From positions 1 through 6,060 of the forward strand of contig CAJXUO010000099.1 of assembly GCA_913061425.1 (NCBI GenBank): a stretch of DNA of 6,060 bases, read 5' to 3'. Under the pieces are notes generated by a model. The model did not search any database, was not told the DNA's origin, and worked only from the letters and a program-made list of their open reading frames with translations. This document shows, piece by piece, positions 1 through 6,019 of this stretch (its first letter is position 1; each line of letters begins with the position of its first letter). Made by a program: the position numbers and the translations under genes. The stretch is from an uncultured Lutibacter sp. GTDB lineage: Bacteria; Bacteroidota; Bacteroidia; Flavobacteriales; Flavobacteriaceae.

Positions 1-36
1 TATTCGTCGGCAGCGTCAGATGTGTATAAGAGACAG
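1..36 (+). other. Nextera Read 1 adapter (non-genomic)
   Basis: This is sequencing-library sequence, not genome. TCGTCGGCAGCGTC begins at position 4 and is followed by the 19-bp Tn5 mosaic end (AGATGTGTATAAGAGACAG, 18-36). The three bases before it (TAT) would be the end of an i5 index; from memory they fit the index CTCTCTAT. Biological sequence starts at 37. The adapter has no stop codon in the frame of the following gene fragment, so naive translation gives a chimeric peptide containing SAASDVYKRQ before the real residues. Confidence 0.98.
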
Positions 37-153
37 GCACTATTAGGTCCTAAAAAGATGAAATTTGATTTAAATGAAGTTTCGGAAGATGAAACTATAG
101 AAAAAATCATTCTTTTTTATAAAAATGGTACTTTTAAGAGTTTTGAACCTTAA
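37..153 (+). CDS. 3' end of an unidentified gene (partial, 38 codons)
   Basis: An open frame enters from the left edge of the genomic insert and ends at a TAA at 151-153. It encodes the last 38 residues of a protein, beginning ALLGPKKMKF and ending NGTFKSFEP. The fragment is rich in charged residues (an acidic stretch around SEDET, then IEKIILFYKNG), and its codon use resembles the neighbouring genes. I do not recognise the family, and 38 residues are too few to assign one. The 5' part is lost because the library molecule ends here, so this is a sequencing truncation and not a biological one. The gene converges on the aminopeptidase gene, with 17 bp between the two stop codons and no hairpin in the gap. 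That it is a real gene end is an inference from the open frame and the tight convergent packing. Confidence 0.55.
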   Translation, partial: ALLGPKKMKFDLNEVSEDETIEKIILFYKNGTFKSFEP

Positions 154-170
154 AACTTGTGAAATTTAGG

Positions 171-2609
171 CTACTCAATCAATTGTGCCATTCCAGATCT
201 AATAATTAATTCTATTTCCTTTTTATTAGTGTTCGTTGTTTCTCTTTGAAGGCTTACCATTTGTCGCAACATATTTACAGCAGCAACATCACCACCATAT
301 TTTTTATACTGCTTTCCTCCTTTTACAAGGCTATTTACTAAATTATTGACCGCTTGCTTATTACTACTCTTAGAAATCCAATGAAAGGCATCTAAATAGA
401 TATTAGCCTTCTTTTGATCTTGAATGAAAAACAACCCTTTAATCAAATTACTAGAAATAAAGGTCATATACTTTTCATCTTTATTTTCTAAATAATAACC
501 TGTTAAAACTTCAGACAACTGCATTTTTACATTTTCCGGAAGTGCATCTATCTTTATCAAGGCATTTTTCGCGTCTATTTGATACAAACCAATAACCGCA
601 CTCTCAATAACTTTGGTAGATTTACTCTCAAGAGCTTTTACAAAATGTCCTATATATTTCGGATCTACCAACTTTGCTAAAGTTACATTTGCTGCAGCTC
701 TAACTAGAGTATGTTTATCATTTTTTGCTAAATTCTCAACAATTTCTATAGCATCAATCTTTGAATATTTATTTACTAAATTCAATTTCTCCAAAGCAAA
801 TATCCTCAATTTAGAGGAAGGATCTTTCAACGCCTTTGTCATCGTTTTAAATACTTTCGCATCTTGTTGCTTTTGTGAAATGAACTCTAAGGCCTTTCTC
901 CTGCTAGAATACGAATCTAAATTTAAATATTGATAGATGTACTCTTCTGCAGTTTTCGTATGTATGATTTCTGATAGCAATATTCCTTTCGGATCAATAT
1001 TCACCAAGTTCAATTTAGAACTTAAAGCAAATGAAAATGTCTTATCTCTTTTATCAACCCAAACATTATGTATTGTTTTTCCATCTTCCTCATGAACTTC
1101 AATTTCTAAAGGAAATTCAAATTCAGTTTCAACTTGCGACACCGTTATTGTTACTTGATTTCCAAATTGCCCTAAAGTTTGAGTAATTATTATTTCAGGA
1201 TGCGAATTATCAAAAAACCATTGATTAAAAAACCAATTCAGATCTTTACCACTCACACTTTCTAAAGCCAATCTTAACTGATGCGCTTCTCCTGTTCCAA
1301 ATTTATTGTCTGTTAAGTATTTTTTTAATCCTGCAAAAAAGGCTTCGTCGCCCAAATAACTACGCAACATATGCAACACCGAGCCTCCTTTTGCATAACT
1401 CACACTATCAAACATATCATCAGGAGAATCATATTTAAAGCGAATTAAATCTTTCTTTTTATTTGATTTATCATTAAAATAACTGCTCTTTTCATTTAAT
1501 AAATGATCATCTGCAACTGCTATTCCATATTCATGCTCTAACCATAAATACTCAGAATAATTTGCAAAAGCCTCATTCATCGCTAGATTACTCCAACTTT
1601 CTGCAGTCACTAAGTTTCCAAACCAATGATGCATTACCTCATGTGCTATTGTTGTTTCCTGTACGTTTTCATCAACCAATTCACCTAGTTCTTGATAAGC
1701 AGCATCAGAATGTATTACAGCAGTTGTGTTCTCCATTGCGCCACTTACATAATCTCTCACTACTATTTGGCTGTATTTATCCCATGGATATTCTACACCT
1801 AATACATCTTGGTAAAACTGCAACATTCTTGGTGTTTTCCCAAAAATACCTCTTGCTACTGATTCATATTCCTTTTCTACATAGTAATTTACCTCTTTAC
1901 CATTCCAAGTATCCTTTACAATACTAAATTCCCCTGCAGCTATAAAAAATAGATATGGTGCGTGTTTTTGCTTTTGAATCCAAGTATCTGTTCGTGTAGT
2001 ATCCGAATTTTCTTTTTGACTCGTCAAAGTACCGTTAGAAAGTGTTACAAAGTTTTGCGGAACGGTTATAGAAATTTCTTGTGTCGTTTTTTGATTCGGA
2101 GCATCAATTGTTGGAAACCACACACTATTATTTTCAGCTTCTCCTTCCGTCCAAATTTGAGTAGGCTTGTCTTTATCTTCATCTCTTGGATCAATAAAAT
2201 ACAAACCCTTATGCAATGAAGCATCTAGTTTTATTACTTTTTCTGGCTGAGAGGTATATGAAATATACACATTAAACTCCTCTCCTTTTTTATACGTTCT
2301 ATCTAACTCAATAATCAGCTCTTTATTTTCAAAGTAATTATACGCTGTCTTCAACCCATTAACCTTGACACTATGAATCAACATTCCTTTCGCATCTAAA
2401 GTTACTTTTGAAACAGATTCAAAATGTGGCGCTAACGTTAATTGCGCTTCTCCATGCAAAAGACTATTAGGAATATCAAATTTTACAGCTAATTTAGTAT
2501 GTACTAAGTTGCTTGTTTTTTCCTCTTCACCTCTATATTGGCTATTCTGTGCATTCACATAAAATGTAAACCCAATTGCCAATGCACACAGTAATTTGTT
2601 GATGTTCAT
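171..2609 (-). CDS. Secreted M1 family zinc aminopeptidase with HEAT-like C-terminal region
   Basis: The gene encodes an 812-residue metallopeptidase expected to remove N-terminal amino acids from peptides outside the cytoplasm. Residues 1-20 form a signal peptide (MNINKLL, hydrophobic core, likely cleavage VNA/QNS), with no lipobox cysteine. An N-terminal beta domain runs to about 215. The catalytic domain carries the exopeptidase motif GAMEN at 290-294, the zinc site HEVMH (H323, E324, H327) with the third ligand E346 in NEAFAN exactly 18 residues later, and the M1 tyrosine Y405 in SYAKGG. All expected catalytic residues are present. From about 560 to 780 the chain is alpha-helical and looks like HEAT repeats, as in many Bacteroidota M1 enzymes. 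The ATG at 2607-2609 is chosen because it opens the signal peptide; the leader is A-rich (AAGAAA), without a strong Shine-Dalgarno. A candidate promoter and an upstream terminator suggest it is transcribed alone. The M1 assignment is firm; substrate preference cannot be read from the sequence. Confidence 0.96.
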   Translation of the reverse strand: MNINKLLCALAIGFTFYVNAQNSQYRGEEEKTSNLVHTKLAVKFDIPNSLLHGEAQLTLAPHFESVSKVTLDAKGMLIHSVKVNGLKTAYNYFENKELIIELDRTYKKGEEFNVYISYTSQPEKVIKLDASLHKGLYFIDPRDEDKDKPTQIWTEGEAENNSVWFPTIDAPNQKTTQEISITVPQNFVTLSNGTLTSQKENSDTTRTDTWIQKQKHAPYLFFIAAGEFSIVKDTWNGKEVNYYVEKEYESVARGIFGKTPRMLQFYQDVLGVEYPWDKYSQIVVRDYVSGAMENTTAVIHSDAAYQELGELVDENVQETTIAHEVMHHWFGNLVTAESWSNLAMNEAFANYSEYLWLEHEYGIAVADDHLLNEKSSYFNDKSNKKKDLIRFKYDSPDDMFDSVSYAKGGSVLHMLRSYLGDEAFFAGLKKYLTDNKFGTGEAHQLRLALESVSGKDLNWFFNQWFFDNSHPEIIITQTLGQFGNQVTITVSQVETEFEFPLEIEVHEEDGKTIHNVWVDKRDKTFSFALSSKLNLVNIDPKGILLSEIIHTKTAEEYIYQYLNLDSYSSRRKALEFISQKQQDAKVFKTMTKALKDPSSKLRIFALEKLNLVNKYSKIDAIEIVENLAKNDKHTLVRAAANVTLAKLVDPKYIGHFVKALESKSTKVIESAVIGLYQIDAKNALIKIDALPENVKMQLSEVLTGYYLENKDEKYMTFISSNLIKGLFFIQDQKKANIYLDAFHWISKSSNKQAVNNLVNSLVKGGKQYKKYGGDVAAVNMLRQMVSLQRETTNTNKKEIELIIRSGMAQLIE

Positions 2610-2633
2610 CTAAATTTCTTTTTAAACTGATTG

Positions 2634-2663
2634 CAAAAATAATTTTTTAGTATGGTTATGCAG
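2634..2663 (-). promoter_or_regulatory. Candidate Bacteroidota-type promoter of the aminopeptidase gene
   Basis: On the - strand TATTTTTG (2641-2634) matches the Bacteroidota primary-sigma -7 consensus TAnnTTTG exactly. CTG (2663-2661) lies 19 bp upstream where TTG is expected at -33, two of three bases matching. The -7 box ends 24 bp before the ATG, giving a short leader of roughly 15-20 nt. It sits between the upstream terminator hairpin and the start codon, as a promoter for this gene should. The match is by eye and there are no expression data. Confidence 0.55.
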
Positions 2664-2674
2664 TTAATTTAACG

Positions 2675-2711
2675 TTAAAAAGCGCTTTGATTACCTCAAA
2701 GCGCTTTTTAA
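2675..2711 (-). terminator. Rho-independent terminator after the DUF4252 lipoprotein gene
   Basis: A perfect 16-bp inverted repeat (2675-2690 and 2696-2711) surrounds a 5-base loop. The core AAAGCGCTTT is G+C-rich compared with its surroundings, and T-rich flanks continue on both strands. It begins 17 bp beyond the stop codon at 2728 of the upstream - strand gene and ends before the aminopeptidase promoter candidate, so it should separate the two transcription units. The shape is nearly symmetrical, so it could also stop + strand transcription, but no + strand gene runs into it here. Confidence 0.85.
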
Positions 2712-2727
2712 ATTAATAGAATTTTTA

Positions 2728-3279
2728 TTATAAATTCAAATTATTTATAAATGATTTTATTTGTTTCATAGATCCGTCATCTCCATTTAACTTTAATTCT
2801 TGTGCTAAAACCATGATTTTTGATGGATTCATATTTTTTCCTAATACACGAACCAAAGCAAACCCTCTATCCTCATCAGAACCAAAGAAAATAACTTCGT
2901 CAATTGCATCTTCTTCTCCTAAAAACTTAACCGTATAAGATTGTTTTCCGTGGCCAATAGTTATTAATTCTTGATACTTAGGATTTTTTAAAATCCCTTT
3001 AACCTTTTGCTTCTCAACTATAAATTCAGCCTTATTTGTTTCTTTTAATTGAAACGCTAAAAAGTTTACTTTCTTAATAGACTTTAATGTTTGCTTTACT
3101 TCTTCTGAAGTATCTTCGCTTTTCAAACCCAATATACTCATAGGAATATCAAATTTCAAAAACTCCGCATTTTCATTACTGTCTACATAGTATTTTTGTA
3201 ATGAGGGATGTTGATCACAACCAACAGAAAAAATGGCTACTATTGCTAGTATTCCAAAAATTTTAATAAATCTTTTCAT
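2728..3279 (-). CDS. DUF4252-type lipoprotein
   Basis: The gene encodes a 183-residue predicted lipoprotein. Residues 1-20 form a signal peptide ending in a lipobox (FSVG) with the lipidated cysteine at C21, so the mature protein should be anchored in the cell envelope. The residues after the cysteine (DQHPSLQ) do not resemble the lysine-plus-acidic surface-export signal described for some Bacteroidota lipoproteins, which leaves a periplasmic face more likely. The rest is a mixed alpha/beta domain of about 150 residues. It looks paralogous to the protein encoded just upstream: NPSKIMVLAQELKLN (151-165) lines up with DLNKIAKLAEQMNIS in that protein, and both have the same size. I assign it to the DUF4252 group by recall of this flavobacterial arrangement; the molecular function of that family is not established. 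Its leader is short and has only a weak AAAG before the ATG. It lies behind a hairpin, with almost no room for its own promoter, so its expression may depend on read-through. Confidence 0.8.
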   Translation of the reverse strand: MKRFIKIFGILAIVAIFSVGCDQHPSLQKYYVDSNENAEFLKFDIPMSILGLKSEDTSEEVKQTLKSIKKVNFLAFQLKETNKAEFIVEKQKVKGILKNPKYQELITIGHGKQSYTVKFLGEEDAIDEVIFFGSDEDRGFALVRVLGKNMNPSKIMVLAQELKLNGDDGSMKQIKSFINNLNL

Positions 3280-3292
3280 TATAGTAACTTTA

Positions 3293-3329
3293 TTAATTAA
3301 AAAAACTCTCGAAATTTATCGAGAGTTTT
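3293..3329 (-). terminator. Hairpin with T-tract between the two DUF4252 genes
   Basis: An 11-bp perfect inverted repeat (3302-3312 and 3319-3329, core ACTCTCGA/TCGAGAGT) has a 6-base loop, and on the - strand it is followed by a run of seven T (3301-3295). It starts 15 bp after the stop codon of the 181-aa gene and ends just before the leader of the 183-aa gene. The form is that of an intrinsic terminator. Its position inside an otherwise tightly packed unit suggests partial termination or 3'-end protection of the upstream message. Confidence 0.75.
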
Positions 3330-3344
3330 AATTTTATACTTGTA

Positions 3345-3890
3345 TTATTGTTTTGCTTTTTTCAAGTGCTCTGCACCAGAAATGTTCATTTGCTCTGCTA
3401 ATTTAGCAATCTTATTTAAATCAATATCTCCAGTTAATGAAAACACTACTGCTTCTGCATTACGTCCCATATCATTACCTTCCATATGTTTACCTATACC
3501 ATTTACGAACATTAAAAGTTCTTTTACATGGTCATCATTCTTTCCTTCTTTAATATAGATTCTAACATTAGCTTCTTTATCATCTATTCTGAATAACTCA
3601 GATAAATTTGATGATTTTAAATACTTACTAACTGTAGATTGCATCTCTAAAGCTATCGACTTACTTTCAGTTGTGAAAACCTTTAAGCCATCTAAACTTT
3701 CTACCATATCAGCATATTCCTGTGCTTCATCACTTACACCTCCAATTTGCGCCATTAATTGAAAGGCTTTTTTACTAACTGCTATTGTTGTTACTTCGTC
3801 ATTTCCATCAAATTTATCAAAAACTGATGTTTGTGCATTTCCTAAAAAAGGGATAATTGCTACTGCAATAATTAAAACTATTTTTCTCAT
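3345..3890 (-). CDS. Exported DUF4252-type protein (periplasmic)
   Basis: The gene encodes a 181-residue secreted protein. Residues 1-19 form a signal peptide (MRKIVLII, hydrophobic core, likely cleavage GNA/QTS) with no lipobox, so the mature protein should be soluble in the periplasm. It contains alternating helical and strand segments, with a conserved-looking C-terminal helix DLNKIAKLAEQMNIS (157-171). This helix resembles the equivalent region of the following lipoprotein, and on that basis both are placed in the same family, DUF4252 by recall. The family has no established biochemical function. The ATG lies 7 bp after the stop of the anti-sigma candidate, and the sequence TAAGAGAATC before it combines that stop codon with an A/G-rich ribosome site, implying co-transcription and perhaps translational coupling. 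A hairpin with a T-tract follows the stop codon. The link to the sigma factor as target or modulator is inference from gene order. Confidence 0.8.
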   Translation of the reverse strand: MRKIVLIIAVAIIPFLGNAQTSVFDKFDGNDEVTTIAVSKKAFQLMAQIGGVSDEAQEYADMVESLDGLKVFTTESKSIALEMQSTVSKYLKSSNLSELFRIDDKEANVRIYIKEGKNDDHVKELLMFVNGIGKHMEGNDMGRNAEAVVFSLTGDIDLNKIAKLAEQMNISGAEHLKKAKQ

Positions 3891-3897
3891 GATTCTC

Positions 3898-4326
3898 TTA
3901 TTTTACTGGTTGTTTAAAAATTTTATTTGTTGTTGTTTCATACGCACCCAAATACGCCATCGCTGCTGTTCCTTTATTCATGTTTTTTGACAGTAACTGA
4001 AACGCTTTTTGAGTACTCTTAAAAGCAATTTGCGCTTCTTTTCTTTCTTGGTTATTTTGATAACCTGTGTAAACGCTGAAGAGTAATACTACGGACGCTG
4101 CTACTGATAACCATTTCAAATTCTTCTGTTCAGTGTTTAATTGAATGGCTTTAGTATAACGTTCTGTTTTGCTTTCAGCAAAATATCCAAACAATGCTCG
4201 GTATTCTTCCAAGTGAGGAGCAACATTACCATTTTGAAAGTAACCTTGTAATAATGCCTCTTCTTTTAAAGTTGTCTCAGCATCGAGATATTTCACTAAC
4301 AATTGGTCGATTCTATTTGATTCCAT
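3898..4326 (-). CDS. Putative single-pass membrane anti-sigma factor
   Basis: The gene encodes a 142-residue protein with one clear membrane segment at about 72-89 (WLSVAASVVLLFSVYTGY). The N-terminal 70 residues should be cytoplasmic; the start RIDQLLVKYLDAETTLKEEALLQGYF resembles the N-terminus of many Bacteroidota anti-sigma and FecR-type proteins, a small helical domain that binds an ECF sigma factor. The outer part is only about 50 residues, so it has no FecR sensor domain. It has no cysteine at all, so it is not a zinc-binding (HxxxCxxC) anti-sigma factor. The ATG lies inside the 3' end of the sigma gene, overlapping it by 14 bp on the same strand, which is the typical arrangement for a sigma/anti-sigma pair and gives coupled translation. 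The anti-sigma role is an inference from position, topology and N-terminal similarity; no residue proves it. Confidence 0.7.
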   Translation of the reverse strand: MESNRIDQLLVKYLDAETTLKEEALLQGYFQNGNVAPHLEEYRALFGYFAESKTERYTKAIQLNTEQKNLKWLSVAASVVLLFSVYTGYQNNQERKEAQIAFKSTQKAFQLLSKNMNKGTAAMAYLGAYETTTNKIFKQPVK

Positions 4327-4822
4327 AATTGTGTTGTTTAATCAATTGTTGTTTTATTGTTTTTCTGGCTCTTGATAAAGCAACTCTAACCGCTGTTTGT
4401 TTTAAATCAAGTATTTCGCCAATCTCTTCATATTCGTATTGTTCTACATCTCTTAATTGAATAATCATTCTTTGTTGCTCTGGCAACTTTTCTATCAATT
4501 GATGTACTATTGATACGCTATCATTCAAGTTTGTCTTTTTATCTAAAGAGGTTCCTGTTTCTTTATAATTACTATGAATTAATGATAAATTACTTGCTTG
4601 CTTTGATTTTAATCTGTCAAAACAATAATTTTTTGTCATTGTCATAGCAAATGCTTCCACATTTTTATAAGAACTTATTTTTCCTCTATTTTCCCAAAGT
4701 TTTAAAAACAACTCTTGAGTTGCATCTTCAGCTTCTTCAGTAGACACTAACAATCGTTTAGAAAATCGAAAGACCTTATCTTTAAAAGGCATTACCATAT
4801 TTAAAAACTCTGATTGCGTCAT
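4313..4822 (-). CDS. ECF-type RNA polymerase sigma factor (sigma-70 family)
   Basis: The gene encodes a 169-residue alternative sigma factor that would redirect RNA polymerase to a small set of promoters. It has only sigma regions 2 and 4, as expected for the extracytoplasmic-function group. Region 2 spans about 10-75 and includes the core-binding stretch EEAEDATQELFLKLWENRG followed by NVEAFAMTMTKNYCFDRLK, which covers the -10 melting and recognition part. Region 4 spans about 108-160 and contains LPEQQRMIIQLRDVE and the helix-turn-helix YEEIGEILDLKQTAVRVALSRARK, which should read the -35 element. The length is typical for the group. The ATG at 4820-4822 gives a complete region 2, with an A-rich leader. 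It is the first gene of a - strand unit with the anti-sigma candidate and two exported DUF4252 proteins. The signal it answers cannot be deduced; the membrane partner suggests an envelope signal. Confidence 0.95.
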   Translation of the reverse strand: MTQSEFLNMVMPFKDKVFRFSKRLLVSTEEAEDATQELFLKLWENRGKISSYKNVEAFAMTMTKNYCFDRLKSKQASNLSLIHSNYKETGTSLDKKTNLNDSVSIVHQLIEKLPEQQRMIIQLRDVEQYEYEEIGEILDLKQTAVRVALSRARKTIKQQLIKQHNYGIK

Positions 4823-5187
4823 TTATTAGTTTGGTTGATTTTAAGTTTTTGTTGTTGTTATAATTATGACGAACAAGTTACGTTTTTGTAACACAGACTA
4901 TTAATTATTGTAACCTTTATTAAAATCTTACGTAGATTAAATCTAAAACAACTCCTTTATTTATAAGGCTTCCCTAACGATTAGTTGCAGTAAAGAGGAT
5001 AGCGTAAATTTAGGAATACTTGGAGAAATTTGGAATGTGCAATTACTTTTATCACAACAGGAAACAAAGTAAGTTCTAATCGAAATTGAAGATAGCAATT
5101 TCATACATTCAAAAAAACATACTCTTAACAGGAGTAAATATATATGTTGATAAAGAATTGTTTGGTCTGTTTATTTTAAATCAAAGT
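4823..5187 (-). other. 365-bp intergenic region between patatin and sigma genes
   Basis: This gap separates the stop of the patatin-like gene from the start of the sigma gene, both on the - strand. It contains no intact gene. The part near the sigma gene (4860-4920) holds the candidate ECF promoter and three GTTAC/GTAAC elements (4877-4881, 4888-4892, 4910-4914). The part near the patatin gene contains an imperfect hairpin (arms near 5116-5124 and 5132-5148) followed on the - strand by seven T (5117-5111), a weak candidate terminator for the patatin gene. On the + strand one frame from 5014 on reads like protein, with an internal stop at 5077-5079; it could be the remnant of a decayed gene. 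I see no tRNA, rRNA fragment or transposon end. Confidence 0.6.
4868..4893 (-). promoter_or_regulatory. Candidate ECF-type promoter for the sigma factor unit
   Basis: On the - strand TGTTAC (4893-4888) and CGTC (4871-4868) are separated by exactly 16 bp, the geometry of ECF promoters (an AAC-like -35 and a CGTC-type -10). The expected start would be near 4861, about 38 nt before the ATG of the sigma gene. Many ECF sigma factors activate their own gene, which makes this position plausible. A further GGTTAC lies 22 bp upstream (4915-4910), and a GTAAC inverted copy lies in the spacer. I found no convincing TAnnTTTG box for the primary sigma here. The assignment rests on short motifs only. Confidence 0.35.
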
Positions 5188-6019
5188 TTAATTCATTATA
5201 TCATCATGCTTACTTTTCGCATGTTTTAAACCATCTTTCCACCATTGAGCCATCAATTCCTTGTCAAACACTAATGAATTGGTTGTTAATACTGTAGGGG
5301 TGTAATATAAATTTAATTTCACATCATTCTGCTTTGCTGATAGTTTCCCAATAGTAATATTATGTTTCTCCACATGATCCATCATAAAAGCATAAGAATT
5401 CATCAAAACAGAAAATGGGTTTTTAGCAGGGATTCTATTGACTTGTGTTATTTCTGTCTCTAAAATTATTACATCAACCTCTTTTGCTCCTCTTTTGATT
5501 GCTTCGTTTATTGGCACCAAACATCCTAAGCCACCATCTGCATAATGGCAACCATTTTTATACAACAAACTCATAAACGGAACATAATTACACGAAGCCC
5601 AGATCCAATCACAAAAACTCAAATAACTGTAATCCTTAATTGATTTATACTCTACTTCGTTGCTAGTTCTGTTAGAAACAGTTACAATTACTTCTTTATG
5701 ACTTGTTTTTAATTGATCAAATTCTTCTTTAGAAAATTTATTTTTGATAAGTTTTCGCAAATTTTTACTTTCTCCAAAAGTTTTTCTTCCCATAATAAAA
5801 TTCCAAAGTACATTTAAGTGGTTTATACTTACAATTTTATTACCATCAACTTCCCTTACAATAAATGGATTATTGCTAAATATACTTCTTTGATTTACAG
5901 ACGTATACAGATCTCTCAATGCTTCAATTTTTCCTAATGCCAAATGAGAAACCATCAAACTCCCTGTAGAAGTACCTAAAAATAGATCGTATTCTTTCTT
6001 GCGTTCCTGTATTAAATAT
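5188..6019 (-). CDS. Patatin-like phospholipase, N-terminus missing (partial)
   Basis: The gene encodes a patatin-family acyl hydrolase, expected to cleave acyl chains from phospholipids or related lipids with a Ser-Asp dyad. The genomic part gives 276 whole residues, from YLIQERKKEY to HDDIMN. The nucleophile elbow GTSTG is near the start, with its serine 17 residues into the genomic part, and the catalytic aspartate is in ADGGLG 161 residues into it. ASCNYVPFM just before that matches the usual ASxxxP segment of the family. What is missing is the first strand with the glycine-rich oxyanion loop (GGGxxG) and the true start, probably some 30-45 residues, because the library molecule ends at 6019. 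The longest open frame continues to a GTG at 6046-6048, but those ten codons (MGSEMCIRDR) are adapter and must be discarded. No signal peptide can be judged. Its relation to the downstream sigma unit, 365 bp away, is doubtful. Physiological substrate unknown. Confidence 0.92.

Noticed and set aside
37..153. Assignment of the 38-residue fragment to a family
   Set aside because: No motif is visible in the fragment; any name would be a guess.
613..933. Open frame of 106 codons on the + strand
   Set aside because: It lies entirely opposite the HEAT-like part of the aminopeptidase gene; its translation shows no recognisable domain, and its length is explained by the coding pattern of the real gene.
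1562..2219. Two + strand open frames (121 and 85 codons)
   Set aside because: Both are antisense to the catalytic and N-terminal domains of the aminopeptidase, whose motifs prove the - strand frame. The translations are low-complexity and rich in Leu, His, Ser and Phe, as expected for shadows.
3340..3558. Open frame of 72 codons on the + strand
   Set aside because: It is antisense to the C-terminal part of the 181-aa DUF4252-type gene and has no independent support.
4877..4892. GTTAC-N6-GTAAC as a repressor operator
   Set aside because: Five-base arms are short enough to arise by chance in A+T-rich DNA, and the copies are better explained as part of a candidate ECF promoter. No regulator gene other than the sigma pair is present.
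5111..5148. Imperfect hairpin with T7 tract after the patatin gene
   Set aside because: The stem has only 4 bp next to the loop, then an 8-base one-sided bulge before 5 more pairs. It is too weak to list as a terminator, though its place would suit one.
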